NCBI GenBank assembly: GCA_963676635.1
Contig: OY781105.1
Location: forward strand, 1,488,001 to 1,552,000
DNA length: 64,000 nucleotides
Origin: GCA-002708315 sp963676635
Lineage (GTDB): Bacteria; Bacteroidota; Bacteroidia; Bacteroidales; F082
Reading direction: 5' to 3'
Both the position numbers and the translations under genes were made by a program. The notes beneath the pieces are model-generated. The model had not been told where the DNA came from. It made no database searches and worked only from the letters and a program-made list of their open reading frames with translations. Positions 18,654 to 26,927 of this stretch are shown piece after piece. Positions within the stretch are counted from its first letter, which is position 1. Every line of letters begins with the position of its first letter.

Positions 18654-19503
18654 TCCCGATGAATTCGGCAATCAAAATTTATTCAAACTGATAGGCGGAG
18701 TAGTGGCACCACGTCCCATTGCTTTCGCCTCCACAGTTGATGCAAAAGGCAATAACAATCTGTCGCCTTTCAGTTTCTATAATGCTTTTGGAGTAAATCC
18801 CAGTACATTAATTTTCTCACCTTCGCGGCGAGGACGTGATAACACTACCAAGCACACATTTGAGAATTTAAAAGAAGTACCCGAAGTAGTGCTCAACGCA
18901 GTAACTTATAACATGGTTCACCAGATGAGCCTATCAAGCACTGAGTATGAAAAAGGTGTTGATGAGTTTCTAAAATCAGGGTTTACTCCTGTTGAGTCAG
19001 TTAAAGTAAAGCCAATGCGTGTTGCTGAATCTCCGGTACAATTCGAATGTAAAGTACGTGATATTGTGGAAGTAAGCGGTTTGCCCGGATCAGGAAACCT
19101 TGTAATATGTGAGATAGTACATATTCATATGGACGAAAGTATACTTGATAATAGTGACAACATTGATCCAGATAAAATTGACCTTGTGGGACGACTGGGC
19201 GGCAATTACTATGTTCGTACATCAGGTAATGCCAAATTTGAAATACCAAAGCCTTTAACAGAAATGGGCATCGGTGTTGACGCTCTTCCTGAAAAGGTTA
19301 GGCTTAGCCATTGGCTGACAGGTAATGAGTTAGGTCAATTAGGCGGACTTAATAAACTTCCTGACAAGGAAGAAATAGAAAAAGTAAAAAATAGTGAATC
19401 CTATAAGCTGATACGAAATAATACCCGACTTATTCACCAAAAAGCTTCATTGCTCATCTCACAGGGAAAAGTATATGAAGCATTAACATTACTGGAGGTG
19501 TAA
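18637..19503 (+). CDS. Flavin reductase family protein
   Basis: A 288-residue FMN-binding split-barrel protein of the flavin-reductase-like group. The N-terminal GGVVAPRPIAFASTVDAKGNNNLSPFSFYNAF motif region (residues about 15-50) is the flavin-binding signature, followed by FSPSRRGRDNTTKHT. It overlaps fahA by 17 bases in another frame, so translation is coupled and it belongs to the tyrosine-degradation operon. Its role there is unknown: it may supply reduced flavin to an unseen monooxygenase, or act on an aromatic intermediate itself. The C-terminal helix-rich extension (residues 220-288) goes beyond the split barrel. A hairpin terminator follows. Confidence 0.85.
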   Translation: MMTEINPDEFGNQNLFKLIGGVVAPRPIAFASTVDAKGNNNLSPFSFYNAFGVNPSTLIFSPSRRGRDNTTKHTFENLKEVPEVVLNAVTYNMVHQMSLSSTEYEKGVDEFLKSGFTPVESVKVKPMRVAESPVQFECKVRDIVEVSGLPGSGNLVICEIVHIHMDESILDNSDNIDPDKIDLVGRLGGNYYVRTSGNAKFEIPKPLTEMGIGVDALPEKVRLSHWLTGNELGQLGGLNKLPDKEEIEKVKNSESYKLIRNNTRLIHQKASLLISQGKVYEALTLLEV

Positions 19504-19513
19504 AGGAAATGCT

Positions 19514-19545
19514 CAAGGTTCAAAGTATGAGTACTTTGAACCTTG
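19514..19545. terminator. Bidirectional hairpin between convergent genes
   Basis: A perfect 14-bp stem, CAAGGTTCAAAGTA (19514-19527) / TACTTTGAACCTTG (19532-19545), with a TGAG tetraloop between the convergent flavin-reductase and DUF6263-like genes. A similar GTTCAAGGT...ACCTTGAAC hairpin recurs at 32466-32504, again between convergent genes. Confidence 0.7.
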
Positions 19546-19562
19546 AACGTTAAACCCAAAAC

Positions 19563-20402
19563 TTACTTTTCCTCAACTTTTGTAGTAGTTGTACCCATAA
19601 CAGTTGCAGGTATTTTCATACCCTGCTGTTCGAGATCCATTTTCATATCAATATCACTAGTGGAGCTTATGAGCATTCCGGTTTTTGCATTAACCTTCAT
19701 TTCACCAGTGCTCTCACCATCCATTTTCAAACCTTCACCTTTAATATTGGTACCTGATATTTTTCCGGTAAAGCTTATAACAGCCTCTTTTCTATTCGCT
19801 TTTTCCAATGTATAAGTAGTAACCACTTTCATATCACCATCATCAAATGGTTTTATTTCAACATCCCAGCTATCACCTACTTTAACAGGATGCTGCGGAT
19901 AGTTTGCATAAAAGCTACCAGTTTTAAAGCTCTGCGAAAGATCATCATTATCAACCAATTCACCCAGATCAACATTTTTAACAGAACCATACTCAGTAAT
20001 GGTCATATTTACAGTTGAGCCAATAATCTTATTAAACTGCTGAGCAATTTGAGCTCCGGCACCAGAAGAAAATGTAGATGAATCATCACTATCATATTTC
20101 ATTTCCATTCCAAAAATCTTCTGATCTAGTTTAATACGATCCATAACAAAGCTGTTATCAATCAAACTATCATAAACTTTATCAACTTTTCCTGTCATGA
20201 AAACATCAATAACCATATCCATAACAACACTCTGTCCATTAGCTTCAAAGCTTATTTCCTGAGCTGTGTTGGTTTCAAACTTATACGAATTGCCTTCATT
20301 CAGGTTATATTTCAGAGTTACCTGTTTTTGAGAAAAAGACAATAATGTGGTAACGCTAAGAACCATCACCAACGCGACTTTCAAAAAGACATTTTTTTTC
20401 AT
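19563..20402 (-). CDS. Exported protein, DUF6263-like
   Basis: A 279-residue protein with a signal peptide (1-24, ending LSFSQ). The mature part begins VTLKYNLNEGNSYKFETNTAQ and alternates short strands, e.g. GDSWDVEIKPFDDGDMKVVTTYTLEKAN and EMKVNAKTGMLISSTSDIDMKMDLEQ. This pattern is that of the DUF6263 family of Bacteroidota envelope proteins, probably a LolA/LolB-like beta half-barrel (inference). Function unknown. It follows dnaB on the same strand 66 bases downstream but is unlikely to be functionally related. Confidence 0.65.
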   Translation of the reverse strand: MKKNVFLKVALVMVLSVTTLLSFSQKQVTLKYNLNEGNSYKFETNTAQEISFEANGQSVVMDMVIDVFMTGKVDKVYDSLIDNSFVMDRIKLDQKIFGMEMKYDSDDSSTFSSGAGAQIAQQFNKIIGSTVNMTITEYGSVKNVDLGELVDNDDLSQSFKTGSFYANYPQHPVKVGDSWDVEIKPFDDGDMKVVTTYTLEKANRKEAVISFTGKISGTNIKGEGLKMDGESTGEMKVNAKTGMLISSTSDIDMKMDLEQQGMKIPATVMGTTTTKVEEK

Positions 20403-20468
20403 TTTATTAGATTTATGTTAAATATAAACTGTTTTATAATTCCCTAAAGTACTATATAATAAAAGGAG

Positions 20469-21989
20469 TCAGAAAGGCATCCCTTCATTATCATCATCGG
20501 TAAGATTATTCATCTTCGAAGGTATTTTTCTAATACCAGCTCCCGGGTCATCATCACCACCCATAATACTACCGCCATGAGCATAATCTTCAAATCTGGC
20601 AAAATCAGCAATAAAGTTAAGCTTCACATCGCCAACAGCACCATTACGATGCTTAGCAATAATAATTTCCGAGACCCCTGCTGTTGGAGTGCCATCTTCA
20701 AACTCATCAATTTTGTAATATTCCGCACGATAAATAAACATTACAATATCGGCATCCTGCTCAATAGCACCCGACTCACGCAAGTCAGAAAGAATAGGAC
20801 GCTTGGCCTGTCCGGGACGTGTTTCAACAGCACGGCTTAACTGAGAGAGAGCAAGAACAGGGACATTCAACTCTTTTGCAAGAGCCTTCAATGATCTGGA
20901 TATAGTACTAATCTCCTGCTCCCTGTTTCCCTTATTATCACCACCACCACTCATAAGCTGGAGGTAGTCAATAAAAATCATTTGAATATCATGTTGCTGT
21001 TTAAGCCGGCGACATTTTGCTCTAAGTTCAAAAATTGTAAGAGCCGGAGTATCATCAATAAATATCTTTGCATTAACAAGATTAGACACCTTATCAGTAA
21101 GCTGCTGCCACTCATATCCTGCCAGATCACCACGTTTAAGCTTATCAGACTTCAATTCTGTTTCACTGGATATAAGCCTTGTTACGAGCTGCACAGCCGA
21201 CATCTCCAATGAAAAAAATGCAATAGGCTTATCAAAATCCACAGCAATGTTACGTGCCATGTTAAGGGCAAAAGCTGTTTTACCCATCGACGGACGTGCA
21301 GCGAGAATAATCAGGTCACTACGTTGCCACCCGGAGGTAATCCTGTCGATATCAACATAACCAGAAGGAACACCACGTAAATGCTCGTCTGCATCTCTGG
21401 CACTCTCAATATCCTGGATTGCCTGCTTAACAAGAGAAGGCATATCTTCAAAACTTCTGCGCAGATTCGACTCAGAAACAGAAAACAGACTACTTTCTGC
21501 TCTGTCGAGAAGGTCAAACACATCAGTAGTGTCCTCAAAAGCATCCTTAATTATAACAGATGAAATCCTGATTAACTCCCTTTGAATGTGCTTTTGCAGG
21601 ATGATACGAGCATGATACTCAACGTTTGCCGTTGAAGCAATGCGACTAGTTAACATTGTAATATAATACGGACCGCCAACCATCTCCAGAAAGCCAGTGC
21701 TTTTCAACTCATTTGTCACTGTCAGAATATCAATTGGCTCCGACTTGGCAAATAAGTTCTTTATGGCTTCCATAATCTTTTTGTTCGCCTCTTTATAAAA
21801 CACATCTGGCGAAAGAATATCAATAACTGCAGAAACAGCATCCTTCTCGAGCATCATTGCCCCCAAAACAGCTTCTTCTAAATCAATAGCCTGAGGCTGT
21901 ACTCTTCCATGTTCAACTAACTGTTGATTAGTAAAATCAGAACCGGGGGTCCTCTTCTTTCTTGAGGTTTCCTTTTTTGCACTTTCCAT
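20469..21989 (-). CDS. dnaB: Replicative DNA helicase DnaB
   Basis: A 506-residue hexameric helicase that unwinds DNA ahead of the replisome. The N-terminal DnaB domain (about 25-130, PQAIDLEEAVLGAMMLEKDA) is followed by a RecA-type C-terminal domain with Walker A AARPSMGKTAFALNMARN (about 228-246), Walker B MIFIDYLQLMSG (about 338), and the arginine-finger region ISRSLKALAKELNVP...SQLSRAVETR. Length is normal and there is no intein. An Asp/Gly-rich tail (MGGDDDPGAG) ends the protein. Confidence 0.97.
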   Translation of the reverse strand: MESAKKETSRKKRTPGSDFTNQQLVEHGRVQPQAIDLEEAVLGAMMLEKDAVSAVIDILSPDVFYKEANKKIMEAIKNLFAKSEPIDILTVTNELKSTGFLEMVGGPYYITMLTSRIASTANVEYHARIILQKHIQRELIRISSVIIKDAFEDTTDVFDLLDRAESSLFSVSESNLRRSFEDMPSLVKQAIQDIESARDADEHLRGVPSGYVDIDRITSGWQRSDLIILAARPSMGKTAFALNMARNIAVDFDKPIAFFSLEMSAVQLVTRLISSETELKSDKLKRGDLAGYEWQQLTDKVSNLVNAKIFIDDTPALTIFELRAKCRRLKQQHDIQMIFIDYLQLMSGGGDNKGNREQEISTISRSLKALAKELNVPVLALSQLSRAVETRPGQAKRPILSDLRESGAIEQDADIVMFIYRAEYYKIDEFEDGTPTAGVSEIIIAKHRNGAVGDVKLNFIADFARFEDYAHGGSIMGGDDDPGAGIRKIPSKMNNLTDDDNEGMPF

Positions 21990-22166
21990 AATTCAAAATT
22001 ACAAATAAGTTTCCATGGTTAATAAAGTGTTAATAACTATTTTTTATGATTTGTTATCACAAATAAAGCAAAATTGTATCACTTTGTTTATAAAGACTTT
22101 ATCATTTCTACCGTTAATAATTTCACAATTAATTATCATTAAATAAAAAACAAATAGAAAATATAT

Positions 22167-22174
22167 TACATTTG
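22167..22174 (+). promoter_or_regulatory. -7 promoter box upstream of nikR
   Basis: TACATTTG fits the Bacteroidota TAnnTTTG element. The predicted start site (around 22181) is immediately followed by the 27-bp palindrome-like operator, so a bound repressor would block initiation. Confidence 0.5.
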
Positions 22175-22184
22175 TCCGCTAATA

Positions 22185-22211
22185 GTGTCACGTAATAAAT
22201 TTTAGTAACAC
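22185..22211. promoter_or_regulatory. Candidate NikR operator 1 (nikR autoregulation)
   Basis: GTGTCAC (22185-22191), 13 bases, then GTAACAC (22205-22211), which touches the nikR ATG. It matches a second 27-bp site at 22632-22658 at 20 of 27 positions in register. GTGTTAC-type half-sites have been reported for some NikR proteins. Binding is inferred from position and from the duplicate. Confidence 0.6.
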
Positions 22212-22613
22212 ATGAGTGTAGTCAGATTCGGAGTATCATTGGAAAAAGAGTTAATGGATATACTTGACAAGTATGTCGCAGATAACAAATTTTCTAATCG
22301 TTCACAGGCAATACGACATTTGATAAACAACAATGCTGTTACAAAAAAATGGGAAAGCAATGATTTTGTTGCAGGTTCCATAACACTGGTTTACGATCAT
22401 CACAAACGCGATCTGTTAAACAATCTTACAGACGTACAGCATAACTACCATAATATAATCCTGTCTTCCTTACATTTTCATCTGGATCATGATACTTGTA
22501 TGGAGATAATTGCTGTAAAAGGACAAGCTAACATCCTAAATGAACTGGCCGACAAGCTAATTGCCATTAAAGGCATACACCATGGACAACTTACAATGAG
22601 TCGGGCCGACTAA
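22212..22613 (+). CDS. nikR: Nickel-responsive regulator NikR
   Basis: A 133-residue ribbon-helix-helix regulator with a C-terminal ACT-like metal domain. The N-terminus VVRFGVSLEKELMDILDKYV is the DNA-binding ribbon and first helix; the second helix carries SNRSQAIRHLI. The four high-affinity nickel ligands are all present: His77, His88, His90 and Cys96 (LHFHLDHDTC), matching E. coli His76, His87, His89 and Cys95 with an offset of one. When nickel is abundant NikR represses uptake genes. It sits 35 bases before a TonB-dependent receptor gene and an operator-like site lies before each of the two, so it probably controls itself and the uptake genes. Confidence 0.95.
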   Translation: MSVVRFGVSLEKELMDILDKYVADNKFSNRSQAIRHLINNNAVTKKWESNDFVAGSITLVYDHHKRDLLNNLTDVQHNYHNIILSSLHFHLDHDTCMEIIAVKGQANILNELADKLIAIKGIHHGQLTMSRAD

Positions 22614-22631
22614 AATTTTTTTGAAATAATA

Positions 22632-22658
22632 GTAACACGTTATTAATATTGATAACAC
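22632..22658. promoter_or_regulatory. Candidate NikR operator 2 (receptor gene)
   Basis: GTAACAC at 22632-22638 and ATAACAC at 22652-22658, again offset by exactly 20 bases, with the shared central pattern CACGT.AT.AAT. It overlaps the assumed TTG start of the receptor gene, so a separate regulated promoter or a downstream start is possible. Confidence 0.55.
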
Positions 22659-25030
22659 TTTGCAAATATTTAAAGATTAAAAAGAATTTAATCAACATCC
22701 TGATTCTGTTCGCAATAACCGTTAGTACACAAGCGCAGAGCAATATCAGTGGTTTGGTTATTAATAAATATGGCTCACCAGTTGAAGGAGCGAATATCAT
22801 TTCAACAGAAAGCCATAATGGTACTATATCCAATAAAGAAGGGCAATTCAGTCTTGGTAATATAATCCCGGGAGAAAGCATCATAAAGGTTTCAGCTATT
22901 GGCTACAATACAATATTTGATACTATAACACATAACGACACATTAATAACAATTCACCTTCAAAAGTCACCCATTACCCTTGAAGAAGTTAATGTTGAGA
23001 ACAACAGGCAAAAAGCAATAAAACTTAATACGAGCCTTCAGGCTGAGATTATCAGCCAAGGCTATATAGAGCAAAACAATGCAGGAAGCCTCATGCAGTC
23101 ACTAAGCAAAATACCGGGCATTAATTCCATTTCTATCGGTAGTGGGTTTTCAAAGCCTGTTATCAGAGGGTTAAGCTATTATCGGGTTGTTTTTGCAGAA
23201 TACGGGATAAAACGCGAAGAACAACAATGGAGTAACCACAATGGATTATCTGTTGATCAGAACAATATAGAGAACCTTGAGATAATATTCGGGCCAGGAG
23301 CTCTTGAGTATGGTTCAGATGCTATAGGTGGGATAATAAACATCCTACCCGACAATATTCCTGAATCTGGTAAAATATCAGGTGAGATAACCCTAAACGG
23401 TCAAACAAATACTCAATGGTATGGTGTTTCTGGGAAGCTTGGCGCAAGAAAGAACAAGCTTTTTACTATAGCTTCTTTTACTTACAACAACTTTGGTGAC
23501 TTTACAATTCCCGGCACACACTATTATCTTTTACCAACTCCTGCAACATCAGTTGAAGGTTCTCACAAAATTGAAATAGGTAATCGCGTTTACAATACTG
23601 CTGGTAGAGAGCAAGCATTTAAATTAGAAACAGGATATGTGGGAAAAACTGTCAATAACAGACTGATATTTGAATACCACTCAAATAAAAATGGGTTCTT
23701 CGATTACAGCGGCATTCAGTATGATTCCATAAAAGAGATACAGGACAATAGTTACAGAGATATACTATTGCCTTTTCAGGAGATAGATGATTACAGTATA
23801 TCAAACCTCCTGCGAATGGATCATCACAATAACCAGATAACAGTTAATGCAGGATGGCAACTAAATATATCTGATGAGTTTTCTAATCTCACTGACAGAA
23901 CAGGCAACAGGTACGCTGACCTGATATATTTCCGCAATATGGATAACTTATCTGTTAGTTTAAATCTGCAGACTTTAACCCTTTCAGGTAAATATTGCAT
24001 CAATAATATAGCAAACCACCAGATTTCATTTGGATTATCAGGACAATACCAAACTCAGAGTATCAACGGTTACGATCATATTCTTCCACCCTACAACAGG
24101 CTGGATGCAGGAATCTTTATAACAGACAGATGGAAATTAAATAAGAAGCTTCATTTTCATTACGGACTAAGATTTGATAATTATTCTATTAACATTGAAG
24201 AATCATTAAATCCTGACCCTTCATATGGAGATTCAATTTTCAATGAGGCTCAATCTAAAGTTTATCAAGGAGAAGTAATATCTGCAGGGCTCATTTATGA
24301 AAACAAACAAACAACGCTAAAACTTAATTTTGGCAACAGCTATCGTATTCCATCTATTTATGAGCTTAGTGCTTATGGTCTTCACCGACACGACATTAAA
24401 TTTGAAATAGGAGATATTAACCTTGATCCTGAACAAGCGTGGCAAATGGATATCAGTGCTTCCAGACAATATAAAAGTCTGTTTTTATCCATTAGCCCGT
24501 TTGTTTACTATTTCACAAACTACATCTATCTTTACCCAACCTCCGAGCTAAGACCTGAAGGACAGGTTTGGCAATACCGACAGGATAAAGCATTACTCAC
24601 AGGAGGTGAATTTACTGTTAATTACCAGTATAAAAATACAACGGTTAATCTGGGGGCTGAATATGTTTATGCTGTCAATCTTAATCTCATAACAGCTTTG
24701 CCTTCTACACCACCGGCATCAGCAACAATCGAAATATCTCAAAGCTTCATGGATAATAAGCTTTTCACAAACAATATTATTTCTGTAAACACAACACTGG
24801 CAGCAGCACAGAAATATACAGTAATTAACGAACTTCAAACACCTGATTATGTTGTTTTCGGATTAAAAGCTCAAACAACATTAAACATATCAGGCTATAA
24901 ACTCAAAACTCTGATTATAGTCGACAATTTATTAAACAATAAATATTTTAATCATTTAAGTATTTACCGCCGGTTACGTATTCCGGAACCCGGCAGAAAC
25001 ATTCAAATATTATTAACAATTCCAATTTAA
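22649..25030 (+). CDS. TonB-dependent outer-membrane receptor, probably for nickel
   Basis: A 793-residue receptor: signal peptide (ends STQAQ), N-terminal carboxypeptidase-regulatory-like domain (about 30-110, SGLVINKYGSPVEGANI), plug domain (about 115-235, with PVIRGLSYYRV and FGPGALEYGSDAIGGIINI), and a 22-strand-type barrel to the C-terminus. It would import a metal or metal chelate using TonB energy. The nickel assignment rests on context only: nikR immediately upstream, a repeated operator-like site, and a His-rich lipoprotein downstream. The start is uncertain: the TTG at 22649 gives a workable signal peptide but lies inside the operator, and no in-frame ATG exists before the hydrophobic core. 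Confidence 0.85.
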   Translation: MITLCKYLKIKKNLINILILFAITVSTQAQSNISGLVINKYGSPVEGANIISTESHNGTISNKEGQFSLGNIIPGESIIKVSAIGYNTIFDTITHNDTLITIHLQKSPITLEEVNVENNRQKAIKLNTSLQAEIISQGYIEQNNAGSLMQSLSKIPGINSISIGSGFSKPVIRGLSYYRVVFAEYGIKREEQQWSNHNGLSVDQNNIENLEIIFGPGALEYGSDAIGGIINILPDNIPESGKISGEITLNGQTNTQWYGVSGKLGARKNKLFTIASFTYNNFGDFTIPGTHYYLLPTPATSVEGSHKIEIGNRVYNTAGREQAFKLETGYVGKTVNNRLIFEYHSNKNGFFDYSGIQYDSIKEIQDNSYRDILLPFQEIDDYSISNLLRMDHHNNQITVNAGWQLNISDEFSNLTDRTGNRYADLIYFRNMDNLSVSLNLQTLTLSGKYCINNIANHQISFGLSGQYQTQSINGYDHILPPYNRLDAGIFITDRWKLNKKLHFHYGLRFDNYSINIEESLNPDPSYGDSIFNEAQSKVYQGEVISAGLIYENKQTTLKLNFGNSYRIPSIYELSAYGLHRHDIKFEIGDINLDPEQAWQMDISASRQYKSLFLSISPFVYYFTNYIYLYPTSELRPEGQVWQYRQDKALLTGGEFTVNYQYKNTTVNLGAEYVYAVNLNLITALPSTPPASATIEISQSFMDNKLFTNNIISVNTTLAAAQKYTVINELQTPDYVVFGLKAQTTLNISGYKLKTLIIVDNLLNNKYFNHLSIYRRLRIPEPGRNIQILLTIPI

Positions 25031-25036
25031 ATTATT

Positions 25037-25498
25037 ATGAACAGATTTTTCCAATTAGCAAGCGTAATTTTAATCGCGGCAGTAGTATTAGTATCTTGTA
25101 AAAAAGATGAGGATGATCCTATTGTAACTCCTTCAATTAGTGACGTTACAGCAGTAAATCATGACGATGACAGCAGTGAAGTTCCTTTGGGAGGTACCAT
25201 TAGTGTCGACTTTGAAGCGGTAACTCAAAGTGATGCAAAACTAGACTTCTATCACATCGAAATCCATGATCATCCTGCATCAGGGCTTGTACAGGATGAG
25301 TACAAAATTATTGATGAAGACTTTAAAGACTTAAGTACTTTCAAAGGATTAATTAACGCTCATGTGCATCAGCATATTCAGGTTCCTGACACAGCAAATC
25401 TCGGTAGCTACCATGTTGTTGTTATTGTTGTGGATGAGGATGGAAATTCAGCCGATACTGAAGAGCTTGAGACTCACATAACGGTTGTAAATCCATAA
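25037..25498 (+). CDS. DUF4625 lipoprotein
   Basis: A 153-residue lipoprotein with lipobox LVSC (Cys21). The mature protein is a single Ig-like beta domain of the DUF4625 type, with IHDHPASG, NAHVHQHIQVPDTANLGSYHVVVIVVDEDGN and a run of acidic residues. The pattern H-x-H-x-x-x-H in NAHVHQH plus IHDH offers several possible metal-binding His residues. It begins 6 bases after the receptor gene, so it is co-transcribed. I infer a surface or periplasmic metal-binding accessory of the receptor; the family has no function I know of. Confidence 0.8.
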   Translation: MNRFFQLASVILIAAVVLVSCKKDEDDPIVTPSISDVTAVNHDDDSSEVPLGGTISVDFEAVTQSDAKLDFYHIEIHDHPASGLVQDEYKIIDEDFKDLSTFKGLINAHVHQHIQVPDTANLGSYHVVVIVVDEDGNSADTEELETHITVVNP

Positions 25499-25557
25499 TC
25501 TAAGTCTGAATAGATAGTCACCCGTTGTATCGGGATTATTATTAAAAATTCAATTTT

Positions 25558-26037
25558 ATGAAGAGAAATAATGTACTAATAATAGCTATTCTTATGCTAT
25601 TGTCATTTGCGGGATGTATAAAAGAAACAGATACAATTGTTGAACAACCGACAGTTGAATTAGTCTTGCCTTTTCCATGTGATACTTTATATTACGGGGA
25701 AACATTCACTTTCGAATTATTCATCACCGACAATACAGGCTTAGGGAATATAAGTATGGATATGCATCATAACTTTGGTCATCATGATCATGGAAGTCAT
25801 GAGTCGTGTTCAATGGACCCGGTAAAAGATGCTATAAATCCATACACAGACTCCTGGATATTCAGTCTGCCTACAGAGAAAAAAGAATACACATTCAGCA
25901 CTGAAATTGAATTACCTGAATTTGATTCTGATTCCGGCTATTTCGATACCGGCGACTACCACTTCCATTTGTATGTAACTGATGACGAGGGTTATCAGAC
26001 TTTTACCACATTGGACGTGAAGGTTCTGCAGAAATAA
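25558..26037 (+). CDS. DUF4625-type His-rich lipoprotein
   Basis: A 159-residue lipoprotein with lipobox FAGC (Cys20). It has the same Ig-like fold as the preceding gene (ETFTFELFITDNTGLGNISMDMHHNF, then GDYHFHLYVTDDEGYQTF). It carries a His cluster HHNFGHHDHGSHE at about residues 69-81, the kind of segment that binds Ni, Co or Zn. Third gene after nikR in the same direction, 59 bases after its paralogue. Together they look like a receptor with two metal-binding lipoproteins. The large inverted repeat at 26072 marks the end of the unit. Confidence 0.75.
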   Translation: MKRNNVLIIAILMLLSFAGCIKETDTIVEQPTVELVLPFPCDTLYYGETFTFELFITDNTGLGNISMDMHHNFGHHDHGSHESCSMDPVKDAINPYTDSWIFSLPTEKKEYTFSTEIELPEFDSDSGYFDTGDYHFHLYVTDDEGYQTFTTLDVKVLQK

Positions 26038-26071
26038 TTATCTAATATCCGGATAATTTGAATTCAAGTAT

Positions 26072-26135
26072 AGTAGTTATTCGTTAATACCTCAGCATAA
26101 TAAATACAACAACTGTATATTAGCGAATAACTACT
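26072..26135. repeat. Long inverted repeat between convergent genes
   Basis: AGTAGTTATTCGTTAATA (26072-26089) pairs with TATTAGCGAATAACTACT (26118-26135) at 17 of 18 positions across a 28-base spacer. It lies between the nickel-operon end and the convergent exonuclease gene. It may terminate both transcripts, but there is no long T-run. Confidence 0.6.
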
Positions 26136-26155
26136 TAATTACTAAACAATGTTCA

Positions 26156-26866
26156 TCAGCTAACAACAATATACTCATCACGGATAAGCCCCAAACCAAG
26201 ATATTTCCTGAACAACTGAGCAATTGTAACCACATCTTTCTGACAGTATTCAACAATCCTGTCCAGATCTTTCTCCACCCAATAAACATGCCCTACCATC
26301 GAACCATCGATATCATCTTTTGGAGTGGGGATATCAAAAAGAGCAGCAAGCAACTCAAGAGATGTATAATGTTTATAATCCCCAAACTTCCACAACTCCA
26401 TTGTATCAATATGTTTTACTTCCCATGGCTTTTTTCCTGCAAGATTAAGTATATCAGGAATCTTAATACCATTAATCAGCATACGACGGGCTATGTAAGG
26501 AAAATCAAACTCCTTCCCATTATGTGCACACAGCAAATTTGATGCACTATTAAAGTGGTTATTCAAAGTATCTGCAAACTCTTCAAGTAATATCTTCTCA
26601 TCGTCACCATAAAATGACTTTAGTCTAAACTCCTTACCATTCATAAAGCCACATGAAATACACACAATCTTACCAAACTCAGCATATATACCAGCACTTG
26701 TGTACAATTGATCGGCAGTAGCATCCGGATTATTTCGTTTAAGGTGTTCCGCCTTCTTCTCCCACAAATAACGGAACTTATCATTCAGTTCATCAAATGA
26801 TGCATAAGCCGGAACTGTTTCAATATCAAGAAACAAAATCTTATCTAAAATATAATTATCAAGCAT
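26156..26866 (-). CDS. 3'-5' exonuclease, PolB-exonuclease-like DEDD family
   Basis: A 236-residue RNase H-like nuclease. DEDD motifs: ExoI ILFLDIETVP (Asp14, Glu16), ExoII CAHNGKEFDFPYIARRM (Asp about 125), and ExoIII YCQKDVVTIAQL (Asp near 212, with Tyr four residues before, i.e. the DEDDy type). It is a stand-alone version of the proofreading domain of family B polymerases and may act in DNA repair. The gene is divergent from the lipoprotein gene that follows, with only about 60 bases between start codons. Confidence 0.85.
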   Translation of the reverse strand: MLDNYILDKILFLDIETVPAYASFDELNDKFRYLWEKKAEHLKRNNPDATADQLYTSAGIYAEFGKIVCISCGFMNGKEFRLKSFYGDDEKILLEEFADTLNNHFNSASNLLCAHNGKEFDFPYIARRMLINGIKIPDILNLAGKKPWEVKHIDTMELWKFGDYKHYTSLELLAALFDIPTPKDDIDGSMVGHVYWVEKDLDRIVEYCQKDVVTIAQLFRKYLGLGLIRDEYIVVS

Positions 26867-26927
26867 AAACTTTAGGTTATATTGAATGATAAATATACAA
26901 ATATTTTTTATTTTCGAAGTTTATAAT

